Positions 10,301 through 18,713 of a stretch of DNA of 64,000 bases are shown in pieces. Under the pieces are notes generated by a model that was not told where the DNA came from, ran no database searches, and was given only the letters and a program-made list of their open reading frames with translations. The first letter of the stretch is position 1, and the number at the start of each line of letters is the position of its first letter. The position numbers were made by a program, and so were the translations under genes. Source of the stretch: JACKBK01 sp963707275 (GTDB taxonomy: Bacteria; Chloroflexota; Anaerolineae; JAAEKA01); the NCBI GenBank assembly GCA_963707275.1, contig CAVPPH010000003.1:558001-622000 (forward strand). The letters run 5' to 3'.

Positions 10301-13300
10301 ATGCCCTCGAAGCCCGTACCGAGACCGTTGCCCACCTCGCGCACGGTGTTGCTGTTGATCAGCACTGTCAGCGTACCGCTGCCTTCGTTTGACACCTTGA
10401 TTCCATCGCCATCTATGGAGCCGGACGCCGTGCTGCCAGCCTGCCCGACAAAGTTGCCAGCGATGGTGCCCACGAAGGTACCGCTGTGCGAGGCGTTGGC
10501 GAAGACGTTGATGCCGATGGATTGCGCCTGAAGCGGACTGGCGGCAATGTTGTTGAGGATGTCGAAGGTCATGTTACCGCTGTTGGAAACCGAAACGCCT
10601 ACGCCAACGTTGTTATTGGTCATGGTGCTGTTCTGAATCGTCACATCCATCGTGCCGCCCGATGTGTCGGCGAAGATACCGTTGGACTGGTTGCCGGTGA
10701 AGGTCGTGCCGTTGACGTTCAGTGTCATGTTGGCCGTGCCATTGCCCTGGAACAGCAGACCCTGCGCGCCCGTTCCCACCGGGTTGGGCCCGATGGTGCC
10801 GCCGGTGACGTTGAAGGCGGTCAGCGTGCCGCTATTGTTTTCCACCTTGACGTTGTGCTCGTAGGAGTTCTTGATCGTCGTGTTGGTGATGTTGACCGTG
10901 CCGGTGATCTCCAGCAGCAGTAGACCCGCCTCGTCAGGAGTGAACTGGTCGGCGTTGCCGTCCAGCATTACGTTGTTCAACGTCAGGCCGTTGATGCTCT
11001 GGCCGATAGATGCCGTTGCGGCGTGTTGTTGTTGATGGTCATGTAGGCCAGCGAGGCGTTCTTGGTGCTGGTCAGCGACACGCCGTCGGTGTTGCCGGTC
11101 TTGCCGCTGATGTTGCCGCCGGAGCCGGCCGCGCCAGTACCCGTGACCGTCAAGCCGCCCAGCGAGCCGGTGTTGTTGAGGACGATGCCGAGGTTGCCGG
11201 ACGCGCCCGACGAAATGCTCTGGAACGTCATGCCGCTGCTGCCGATGGTGGTGCTGGCGACATCGAGCGCCCGGCCAGTGCTGGCGTTGATGGTGTTGCC
11301 CGTCCCGGTGACGTTGACGCCGGCCGCGCCGCCGCTGGCCTCGAAGCCTGTGCCGCTGCTGGTGGTGATGACCAGACCGCCGCCGCTAAAGGTGATGGTG
11401 TGACCGGCATTGCTGCTGAGGGTGACGCCCTTGCTGGTGCCGACGTTGATCGACTTGCTGCTGCCGGAAAAGGTGGTCGAGCCGCCGGTGTTGTTCTGCA
11501 CCAGGATACCGCTGCCGGTGTCGGTGATGTTACCGGAGAGCGTTACCGAGCCGCCGGTACGGCCGGTGATCGAAGCCGAACGGTTGACGCTGTTGGTGAT
11601 GCTGCCGGCGTAGGTAACATTGGCGCTGCCGCCAGAGACCGCGACGCCAGCTGCGGTCGAACCGGTGATGCTGCCACCGTTCATAGTCAGGTTGCCGGTG
11701 ACGCCGTTCATGATCAGATTGACGCCGGTTGGCCCGTTGGCGGAGGAGACGCTGGCGAAGGTCGCGCCGGCGCCGAAGTTGGCCTGGCCGTTGACAACCA
11801 TCGCCGATCCGTTGGTGGCGCTGATGGTGCTGGCCGTTCCGCCGATGCTAATGACGCCGGCGTTGTTGGTGGTGAGGCCGGTTCCGTTGCTGACCGTGAT
11901 CGCCAGATTGGCGAACGTGGTCGTCGCGCCGGCGTTGTTGCCCTGGATCAAGACGCCGATGTCGGAGCTGCCAACGCTGGTCTCACCGAAGTTATAGCTG
12001 GCCCCGGCCGGCGCATTGATGATGGAGATGCCGCCGAATCCGGCGCTGGTGATGCCGGTGTCGGTGCCTGCGCCGGGGTTGCTGACCGCCAGCGAGCCGC
12101 CCACCGTGTTGAGGCTGATGGCCCAGCCGCCTGCCGAGGCGCCGCTGGAGGCGATGTTGTCGAAGATGGCGTCCAGCGTGCCGGTAGCCAGGTCCAGCGC
12201 CGCACCGCTGCCGCTGATGGCCACGTTGCGCACGGTCAGTGTGCCGAAGCCGAAGGGTGCGTAAATAGCCGTCCCGCTGGTGTTGCCCACGGTCAGACCC
12301 TTGATCACGTTGTTGTTGCCCAGAGCGATGCTGTTGCCGCTCAGGTTGGTCAGCAGCGAGTTAGCCGTTGCGCCTGGCAGCGCATTGCTGTAAGGCGGCA
12401 CGGTCAGGCCGGCGGCCGCGGCCAATGCCACGCCCTGGCCAATGAGCTGCTGCTGGTTCAGCAGGGTAAATGCGCCGGGATAGCTACCCACACCCTCGAA
12501 GACGAAGATGATATCGCCGGTCTGGTCGGCCGCGAAACTATTGAAGGCGCTAATGCTGTTGAACGGCGCGCTGAGACGACCATCCCCGCCCGCGGCCGCC
12601 GTGTTCTGGATGAACCAGATGACATTGCTGACAGTTATGTCGACTGTGCCGGTGTCGTTGGGGGTGAGCGGGTCGTTGTCGGTGAGGGTGTAAGTGAAGC
12701 TGTCAGGGCCTTCATAGCCCGCGGGAGGACCATAAGAGAAGCTGCCGTCGGCCGCGATGGCAAATGCGCCGCCCTGGCTGGTTGCGCCAGCAGCAGCAAC
12801 GACGCCCAGGGAAACGCTGCTGTCGGGGTCAACGTCGTTGGCTAAAACACCATTGGCGGCAGGCACAGTGATACCAACATTGCCCAGCGAGTTGTAGCTA
12901 TCGTCGAAGGCAAGGGGGGAAACGTGGGCAACGCCGCTAAGAGTGGTGCTGGGGTCGATGGTGTCGCTAAAGGCAACGGCGGCGGCAGGGTCGTTGCCGC
13001 TGTTGTTGATGACGACAGTGTAGCGAATTGTGTCGCCAGCGGTCGGGCCAGCCGGTGGAATGTCATTCTGCAAGACGTCGGTCTTGGTGGCCGAGATGAC
13101 CGCCGCGTCGGGCGCGCGAGCCGGTTGAGGTGAGCTGGCTGGCCGCGCGGTGGCTTGCAGCGTCGTGGTCCACAGGTTGGCGTAGCGCAGCTCCGGGTTG
13201 CCAGCGCGCTCGGCTGCGGAAACTGGCGCCGGCGAACCGGCAGGCGCTGGCGCGGCGCTGCTGGCAGCACTGATGGGGCTGACCGGAAGTAGAGACAGGA

Positions 13301-13367
13301 CGATGGCAAGCATGGCGGAGAAGCGCACCAGCCTTGATAGAATGATGAAGCGTTTTCTGACGGTCAT
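7301..13367 (-). CDS. Giant secreted surface protein: DUF11, beta-helix and prealbumin-like modules, C-terminal anchor (two frameshifts)
   Basis: A single leftward gene of about 2,020 residues from ATG 13367 (AGGAGGG 7 nt upstream). It begins with a signal peptide (MTVRKRF, then a hydrophobic run ending SPISAASS). Next come a DUF11-like repeat (GDTIRYTVVINNSGNDP), a cadherin-like segment (NGVLANDVDPDSS, DSFTYTLTDND), a long Gly/Ser/Thr/Asn-rich region of short strands typical of right-handed beta-helices, and then alternating prealbumin-like (GSITIAK, ITCTFTN) and DUF11 (VDLQVTKSDGDV, IVLTKTVGLD) modules. It ends with a transmembrane helix and RRRRR. Frames break near 11020 (one missing G would rejoin) and near 9806 (CCCC where CCCCC would rejoin). 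Likely an exported adhesin or cell-envelope protein. Base composition does not stand out, and the antisense frames are open only because of GC skew. Confidence 0.82.
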
Positions 13368-13397
13368 GGGGTATTCCCTCCTGGGGCTGAGACTAAC

Positions 13398-13428
13398 AGT
13401 TGCCAACTTTTCGGAAAAGTTGGCAACT
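13398..13428. terminator. Hairpin between surface-protein gene and tail-collar cluster
   Basis: Perfect 14-bp stem (13398-13411 with 13415-13428, 3-nt loop) built on AGTTGCCAAC. It sits just after the stop of the DUF6916-like gene and just before the surface-protein ribosome site, so it probably ends the tail-collar transcript. Confidence 0.6.
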
Positions 13429-13449
13429 CTGGAGTGATGGCATCTCTCA

Positions 13450-13764
13450 CTAGGCGAACACGGCCTCGTACTGCATGGCTGACCCGTCCGGCCCCACGGG
13501 CACGAGAAACAGCGCCAGCGCGCCCAACGTTTCGTTGTCCACCTGAAAGGTGCGCTGGGCCAGAACCGGCTGGCCGGGGCCGCGGAACAGCAATGCAAAC
13601 GGCTGGCGTCGATCTTCATCCTCTCCTGGCGGCCGGCCCAGCGGCGACACGCTCAACAGAGTGAGGTCCAACGTCGGGTAGTCGGCGTCGATGAGGTCCA
13701 CGCGCACGACAAACAGTTCGTTGATGTGGTCTTGAAATGTATTGATTGTAAGTTGATCAGGCAT
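13450..13764 (-). CDS. DUF6916-like small protein of tail-collar cluster
   Basis: 104-residue protein (MPDQLTINTFQDHINELFVV at the start; central LTLLSVSPLGRPPGED; FRGPGQPVLAQRTFQVDNE). I recognise it as the small beta-rich protein (DUF6916 type) that accompanies phage-tail-collar/MdpB-like genes; the family call is from memory of this neighbourhood. No signal peptide, no catalytic motif. It overlaps the GNAT gene by 8 nt and is the last gene of the cluster. Molecular role unknown; a chaperone or assembly factor for the collar proteins is a guess. Confidence 0.65.
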   Translation of the reverse strand: MPDQLTINTFQDHINELFVVRVDLIDADYPTLDLTLLSVSPLGRPPGEDEDRRQPFALLFRGPGQPVLAQRTFQVDNETLGALALFLVPVGPDGSAMQYEAVFA

Positions 13765-14278
13765 GATTTTGTTGTGAGAAGAGCGGCACCGGATCGGCCT
13801 CGGCTGCCTGCCATTCCATCAGCCAGTACACGCCGTTGGTTTCGACCTTGCGAAAGCCCAGACGGGTGTAGAGGCGCATGGCCGGGTTGTTGGACTCGAC
13901 GTGGATGCGCAGCGGCAGGCCGCGCTGCCGTCCCTCGTCTTGCAGGTCTTGCAGGTAGCGGGAGCCAATGCCATGGCCGCGCCATGGCGGCAGCAGTGCG
14001 ATGTCGATGATGCGAATCTCGTCGCGCCGCCGGTCAATGTACAGCCGGCCGATTGGTTCGCCAGCCTGCTCAATGATATCGAAGCTGGAACTGGCAAACT
14101 CCTGCATATAGAAGGTATGTTGCGCCTGGAACTGCATGACCAGAAACGCCTGCTTCTGCTGCGGCGTCCAGTCAAGCACAGCGACCTCTTCCTCCCGGGT
14201 GCTGGCATAGAGACGGTACAGGAAAGGCTGGTCGTCCTCGCTGATGGGACGGAGAGTGGTAGTGAGCGTCATGTTCAT
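13757..14278 (-). CDS. GNAT-family N-acetyltransferase
   Basis: 173-residue acetyltransferase. The acetyl-CoA loop reads LPPWRGHGIGSRYL (about 113-126, the Q/RxxGxG/A motif), preceded by IRIIDIALLP (beta-4) and followed by HVESNNPAMRLYTRLGFRKVE, the usual GNAT C-terminal part. Acceptor unknown. There is no strong Shine-Dalgarno; ATG at 14278 or 14272 are both possible. It overlaps the downstream DUF6916-like gene, and the three tail-collar genes lie upstream in the same direction, so it probably modifies something in that cluster. It is separated from the collar genes by an 89-nt gap with a palindromic repeat. Confidence 0.85.
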   Translation of the reverse strand: MNMTLTTTLRPISEDDQPFLYRLYASTREEEVAVLDWTPQQKQAFLVMQFQAQHTFYMQEFASSSFDIIEQAGEPIGRLYIDRRRDEIRIIDIALLPPWRGHGIGSRYLQDLQDEGRQRGLPLRIHVESNNPAMRLYTRLGFRKVETNGVYWLMEWQAAEADPVPLFSQQNHA

Positions 14279-14284
14279 CTGACA

Positions 14285-14361
14285 GGCGATCGGTGATCAG
14301 TGATCGGTTTCCGAAACTGTACATCGTTTACTGTATAACCGATTACTGATCACCGATCACC
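14285..14361. repeat. Imperfect palindromic repeat element (GATCACCGAT type)
   Basis: Inverted repeat with 25-nt arms at 14285-14309 and 14337-14361, 23 of 25 positions matching, built of TGATCGGT/ATTACCGATCACC words. A relative of it lies at 18445-18522 in the thrS leader. It probably folds as a hairpin between the third collar gene and the GNAT gene. Confidence 0.7.
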
Positions 14362-14367
14362 AGACCG

Positions 14368-14896
14368 CTAGCTGCGCTGCGGGTAGAGCCCGACCAACGC
14401 GATGATGAAGTTCAGGCCCAGATAGGGCTGCATGTTGTTGTGAGCCCCGCTGCCGCCGGTAGCCTGGAGGGCGCCGGCGTTCATCTGCACGATGGCCGCG
14501 TTGGTGGTCGTCTGATAGAGCTGGCCGCCGCGCGAGCGTCCCGGGACCACATTGTTGGTCAGGGAGCCCTGGTCGCCGTTCTCGCCTGATCCCGTAAGCG
14601 AGTGCTGATGGTTGGGCATCTGGGCCTCGCTCAACGTGACAGTCTCGACTCCACCTCTTTCACCCAGTCGCCTGCTGGTCAAACCAGGGCCGCGACCGGG
14701 GTGCATCGGCGCGCTGCCTTGCAGGTTGGGCAGCGCCGTCGTGCTGCGCCCGTCGCCGCCATAGGTGGTCCCGATCAATGAGAAAAGCGCTGTGTTCTGC
14801 GAGATGGGAAGCAACTGGCCGTCACAGAACGCCCAGCCACGCGGTGCGAAGTTGCCGGCAAAGATACGGATTTCCGCGACGAAATGGTTCAGACAT
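14368..14896 (-). CDS. Phage tail-collar domain protein, third copy (start-proximal frameshift)
   Basis: Tail-collar (MdpB-like) protein with the conserved FAGNFAPRGWAFCDGQLLPISQN block, TTYGGDGRSTTALPNLQG, QMPNHQHSLTGSG and a C-terminal MQPYLGLNFIIALVGLYP. ATG at 14896 with AAGGAGCC upstream begins MSEP as in its two neighbours, but the frame slips immediately at 14884-14887, where TTT stands in place of TT; correcting it restores MSEPFVAEIRIF. About 175 residues. Function unknown; the family resembles tail-fibre tips but occurs in non-phage clusters. Confidence 0.85.
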
Positions 14897-14908
14897 GATA
14901 GGCTCCTT

Positions 14909-15427
14909 CTACTGGCGTGAGGGATAGATCCCGAACAGCGCGATGATAAAGTTGACACAGAGGTAGGGCATCAGGTTCATGTGCGACTGACTGCCGCCCG
15001 TCGCCGTGATTGCTGCGGCAGCAAAGGGCGTGTCGGGCGTCTCCTGGACGTAGGGCGACACCACGGTGGAGCCAGCCAGGAAATTGCCTGCCGGATTGGG
15101 ATCGGTCCCGCTGGCGCCCGAGCCAGTGGCCCCGTGGGTGTGGGAAGGCAGTTGGTTGGTCGTCAGCGTCACCGACTCCGATCCGCCTGTGCTGCCCAGT
15201 CTTCTGGGCGATAGTCCGGGGCCGTTGCCTGCGTGGATCGGAAGCCGGCCGCGCAGGTCAGGCAGCCCAAAAGTGGTTTGCCCATCGCCGCCGTAGGTCG
15301 TGCCCAGCAGCGAGAAGAGTGCGTCGTTCTCAGAAATAGCCAGCAACTGGCCGTCACAGAAGGCCCAGCCTTGCGGCGCAAAGTTGCCCGCAAACATGCG
15401 AATTTCACCGACAAAGGGTTCAGACAT
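14909..15427 (-). CDS. Phage tail-collar domain protein, second copy
   Basis: 172 residues, intact. MSEPFVGEIRMFAGNFAPQG opens the collar domain, then CDGQLLAISENDALFSLLGTTYGGDG, LPDLRGRLPIHAGNGPGLSP (the PxLRGR block), QLPSHTHGATGSG and a C-terminal MNLMPYLCVNFIIALFGIYPSR. The first 80 residues are nearly the same as in the flanking copies, and the middle is variable, as expected for paralogues with different tip specificities. AGGAG lies 6 nt before ATG 15427. Nine nt separate its start from the stop of the first copy, and 12 nt separate its stop from the next ATG, so it is in one operon. Confidence 0.9.
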   Translation of the reverse strand: MSEPFVGEIRMFAGNFAPQGWAFCDGQLLAISENDALFSLLGTTYGGDGQTTFGLPDLRGRLPIHAGNGPGLSPRRLGSTGGSESVTLTTNQLPSHTHGATGSGASGTDPNPAGNFLAGSTVVSPYVQETPDTPFAAAAITATGGSQSHMNLMPYLCVNFIIALFGIYPSRQ

Positions 15428-15436
15428 GGTTTTCTC

Positions 15437-15955
15437 CTAGTTGCGCGACGGGAACAAGCCCTGCAACGCAATGCAGAAATTGAGGGCAAGGTACGGTTGC
15501 ATGTTTTCATGCGCCTGGCTGCCGCCCGCGTTGGCGACCACACCAGCCTGGATCTGCACCGGACTGGCGGCGCTTGCGAGATAGATGCCGCCGGCCTCGC
15601 GCGCCAGCAGGGCGTTGCCGGGGTTGACGCTGTTGCCATCGCTGCTGGAGGCCTGCATCACGTGATTGTGCTGAGGCATCTCCGCCGTCGTGAGTGTGAT
15701 GCCCTCCTGGCCGCTTTTCTGACCCAGCTGGATGGCAGCGCCGCCGTTGGAATTGCCCAAATGAACAGGCACACGGCCGCGCAGGTCTGGCAGGGCAAAG
15801 GTGGTTCTGCCATCGCCGCCGTACATGGTGCCCAGCAGCGAGAAAAGCGCCTGGTTCTGGTTGATCGGCAAGATCTGGCCGTCGCAGAATGCCCAACCGC
15901 GCGGCGCGAAGTTGAAGCCGACGATCCGAATCTCGGCAAGGAACGGTTCGCTCAT
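15437..15955 (-). CDS. Phage tail-collar domain protein, first copy
   Basis: 172 residues from ATG 15955, chosen because AAGGAG sits 8 nt upstream and because the sequence then begins MSEPFLAEIR like its neighbours. It contains FNFAPRGWAFCDGQILPINQ, TMYGGDGRTTFALPDLRGRVPVHLGNSNGG, EMPQHNHVMQASSS and the closing MQPYLALNFCIALQGLFPSRN. It is the first gene of a five-gene cluster (three collars, GNAT, DUF6916-like) with a promoter about 190 nt upstream. Role unknown; there are no head, portal, terminase or lysis genes nearby, so it is not part of an evident prophage. Confidence 0.9.
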   Translation of the reverse strand: MSEPFLAEIRIVGFNFAPRGWAFCDGQILPINQNQALFSLLGTMYGGDGRTTFALPDLRGRVPVHLGNSNGGAAIQLGQKSGQEGITLTTAEMPQHNHVMQASSSDGNSVNPGNALLAREAGGIYLASAASPVQIQAGVVANAGGSQAHENMQPYLALNFCIALQGLFPSRN

Positions 15956-16143
15956 AACAAATACTCCTTCTGTTGTAGCTGCATGACACGCGAAATGCGT
16001 GCCACTTGGTCGATACGCTGCCCGAATGAACCCATGGTCAACCATGGCGGATTCGGGCGAGCATGATATTGGCCTGGGTCCAGAGAAAACGGCCCAAGCG
16101 CTGGGTTGATTTGCGAAGGATGGAAGGGGAAGCTGACCGAACC

Positions 16144-16172
16144 ATCATATCACACCGACCAGCCATAATCAA
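16144..16172 (-). promoter_or_regulatory. Predicted promoter of tail-collar cluster
   Basis: Minus-strand TTGATT (16167-16172), 17 nt, TATGAT (16144-16149). Leaves a 5' leader of about 185 nt before the first collar ATG at 15955, in which I see no other feature. Confidence 0.5.
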
Positions 16173-16245
16173 CAGCTTTTTTTTCACATACACCTTAAAA
16201 TTTGATTCGGTGCAGCAAATGGGTGTGAGGTTACGGGCTTGACGC

Positions 16246-16292
16246 AAACAAAAACAGGGAACGGCCTCGTTGGCCGTTCCCTGTTTTTGTTT
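16246..16292. terminator. Perfect 21-bp hairpin, bidirectional terminator
   Basis: Arms 16246-16266 and 16272-16292 are perfect reverse complements with a 5-nt TCGTT loop. The stem begins AAACAAAAACAGGG and ends CCCTGTTTTTGTTT, so a U-rich tail is produced in either direction. It lies downstream of thrS (leftward) and upstream of the collar promoter. Confidence 0.85.
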
Positions 16293-16312
16293 ATGGTGCC
16301 GTTGAATCATGG

Positions 16313-16380
16313 GCTCTGGCCGGTCTGTGACCGAGCCAGCCTGTGGCAAACCACTGGCTCGGTCACAGACCGGCCAGAGC
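16313..16380. repeat. Perfect 27-bp inverted repeat next to thrS end
   Basis: Arms 16313-16339 and 16354-16380 are exact reverse complements (27 bp), separated by 14 nt. It lies 23 nt after the thrS stop and directly beside the 21-bp terminator. GC-rich with no T-run, so more like a REP-type palindrome or transcript-protecting stem than a classical terminator. Confidence 0.8.
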
Positions 16381-16402
16381 GGTTACCAAACAAAGTTGCG
16401 CC

Positions 16403-18218
16403 TCAGATCAGCGCTTTGCTTGCGACGACCCCTTGCGCCATCGCGACGAAATCGTCAAGAGTCATGTTGCCCTTGCGATCGCCCGTGCGCAGCCGCAGGT
16501 TGACCAGGCCCTGCTCCTCTTCCTGGTCGCCCAGCACCAGCATGTAGGGTATTTTCAGCAGCTGGGCATCGCGTATCTTGGCCTTCATGCGGTCGCTGTT
16601 GTCGTCCACCTCGACCCGCAGCCCGGCCTCTTTCAGCCTGCTCTCGCACCTGCGTAGGCGTATTCGTTGTGGCGGTCGGTGATCGGGATCACGGCGACCT
16701 GCTGCGGCTGTAGCCAGACCGGGAAGGCGCCGCCGTAGTGCTCGATCAGCACGCCGAAGAAGCGCTCCATGCTGCCCAACAGGGCGCGGTGGATCATGTA
16801 CGGCCGGTGCTGCCTGGCCGTCCTCGCCGACGTAGTGCAGGTCGAAGCGTTCCGGCAGGTTGAAGTCGAACTGGATCGTGCTGAGCTGCCATTCGCGGCC
16901 CAGCGCGTCCAGCATCTTCAGATCGATCTTGGGACCGTAGAACGCGCCGCCGCCGGCATCGACCTCGTAGGGGATCTCAGCGCGGTTCAGCGCCTCTTCC
17001 AGCGCGTGCTCGGCCGCCTCCCACTGTTCGTCCTCGCCCAACCGACTTCTCCGGTCGCGTGCTGAGATAGGCGTTGAACTCCGTGAAGCCGAAGCTGCGC
17101 AGGATGTGCAGGCAGAAGTTCAGCACCCGGTCGATCTCCGCCGGCATCTGGTCGGGCCGGCAGAAGAGGTGGGCGTCGTCCTGCGTGAAGCCGCGCACCC
17201 GCGTCAGCCCGTGCAGCACGCCGCTGCGCTCGAAGCGGTAGACCGTGCCCCACTCCGCCATGCGCACCGGCAGGTCACGATAGGAGCGCAGCCGGCTCTT
17301 GTAGATCTTGATGTGGAAGGGGCAGTTCATCGGCTTCAGGTAGTACTCCTGCCCCTCGATCTCGATCGGCGCGTACATGCTGTCCTCGTAGAACTCCAGA
17401 TGCCCGCTGGTCTCCCACAGCTTGGCGCGGCCGATGTGCGGCGTGTAGACCAGCTCGTAGCCGTCGGCCAGGTGCTCGTTCTTGCAGAACTCCTCGGCCA
17501 GATGGCGCATCAGCGCGCCCTTGGGATGCCACAGGATGAGCCCGCCACCCACATCGTCGGAGTTGGTGCTGAAGAGATCCAGTTCCTTGCCGAGCTTGCG
17601 ATGATCGCGCTTTTTGGCCTCTTCCAGCCGGTCCAGATAGGCCTTGAGGTCCTTCTTGTTCTTCCAGGCCGTGCCGTAGATGCGCTGCAGCATGGGCCGC
17701 TTCTCGTCGCCGCGCCAGTAGGCGCCGGCCACGCTGAGCAGCTTGAAGCCGTCGGCGGGAATCTTGCCCGTGTTCTCGACGTGTGGCCCGCGACAGAGGT
17801 CCTCGAACGTGTCGTGTTTGTAGGTGCTGATGACCGGCGCTTCGTCCAGCGGATCGCCGTACTCGTCCACACCGCCGCGCTCCAGCCCCTCGATCAGCTC
17901 GAGCTTGTACGGCTCGTCGGCGAACAGCGCCTTGGCCTCGGCCGCGCTGACCTCGCGGTACTCGAACGGGAAGCGGCCGCCGATGATCTGGCGCATACGC
18001 CCTTCGATCCACTCCAGATCCTCGGGCGTGAAGGTGCGAAGCGAACCGTCCGCGTTCCTGCCCAGATCGAAGTCGTAGTAGAAGCCCTCCTCGATGGGCG
18101 GGCCGATGGCGACCCGCGCCTCGGGGAAGCGCTCCACCACCGCCTCGGCCATGACGTGGGCCGCGCTGTGGCGCAGCTTGTACAGGTCGTCCTTGGGTAA
18201 CTCGTTTGACTTTGCCAT
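16403..18218 (-). CDS. thrS: Threonine-tRNA ligase without TGS domain (three frameshifts)
   Basis: Charges tRNA-Thr. ATG 18218 is preceded by AGGAGG. The protein (about 604 residues when repaired) starts directly in the editing domain (LRHSAAHVMAEAV, later CRGPHVEN), so the usual N-terminal TGS domain is missing. The class II core follows: GLILWHPKGALMR, YTPHIGR, PMNCPFHIKIY with the zinc Cys, TVYRFERSGVLHGLTRVRGFTQDD (motif 2), then the anticodon domain with LRVEVDDNSDRMKAKIRDAQ. The frame slips near 17036-17042 (GGGCGAG where GGCGAG restores VGEDEQW), near 16813 and near 16640. An essential enzyme with all motifs but three shifts argues for sequencing errors rather than decay. Controlled by the T-box leader upstream. 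Confidence 0.92.
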
Positions 18219-18320
18219 TTTGTGCCTCCTGAAAGTTCACCGCCGCACCTTCCGAGCCTGACCCTCCCTTGTCTACTAAGACACAGAGAATACAGCGGTC
18301 TTCTGGCAACTCGGCGGATT

Positions 18321-18660
18321 CAAAAACCCCCTCACCTGTTGGGGCGAGAGGGTTAGCACGCGGTTCCACCCAACTTGGCGCGTCTCCAGTGGACACACGC
18401 CATCTTGTGGGGCCGATAACGGGGCCAACCGTGCCGGCTTAGTTGGTGACCGGTAATCGGTATTCGGTAATCGGGTTCCAGTCCTTGCACGACTGATTAC
18501 CGATCACTGGTTACTGATCACCGTTTACCGTTCTGCCAGCCGCTCCCGGGTGGTTTTCGACGGCGCTTCGCTGCGGAGGCTTTCAGCCATCGGTCTCCGC
18601 TCTCTGGCGCTTTGCCGCCCGTCTACTCGTCCCGGTCAACGCGTTGTGGTTTGCAGTTGA
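18321..18660 (-). promoter_or_regulatory. T-box riboswitch leader (threonine) upstream of thrS
   Basis: Leader RNA that senses uncharged tRNA-Thr. On the minus strand, Stem I shows AGAGAGC and GGCTGAAAGCC (about 18577-18588). ACC, a threonine codon, occurs at the expected specifier position (18549-18554). The T-box TGGAACCGCG is at 18359-18368. A terminator with a 12-bp stem and a T-run follows at about 18316-18352, with which the T-box sequence competes. The region between Stem I and the antiterminator carries a long palindromic repeat (18445-18522) that is not part of the T-box consensus. About 100 nt separate the terminator from the thrS ATG. Confidence 0.9.
18445..18522. repeat. Palindromic repeat inside the T-box leader
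   Basis: Imperfect inverted repeat (arms about 18445-18472 and 18495-18522, about 7 mismatches in 28) made of GGTAATCGGT/GATTACCGATCACT words, related to the element at 14285-14361. It lies between T-box Stem I and the antiterminator, so it would be transcribed as a hairpin within the riboswitch. Confidence 0.65.
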
Positions 18661-18664
18661 CTCG

Positions 18665-18692
18665 ATTATAGGCAGTACCCGCGATCTGTCAA
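18665..18692 (-). promoter_or_regulatory. Consensus promoter of thrS leader
   Basis: Minus-strand TTGACA (18687-18692), 16 nt, TATAAT (18665-18670): a near-perfect sigma-70-type promoter. Transcription would start near 18658, at the 5' side of T-box Stem I. Confidence 0.85.
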
Positions 18693-18713
18693 ACCACCCT
18701 GCGCGGCCTCGGC

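Noticed and set aside
11010..12845. Open 611-codon frame on the plus strand within the beta-helix region
   Set aside because: Same reason: antisense to repeated strands, Ala/Gly/Asp/Arg-rich, no known family.
13450..15955. Prophage remnant
   Set aside because: Only collar-domain genes occur; there is no integrase, capsid, terminase, tail tube or lysis gene, and the cluster matches a known non-phage gene order.
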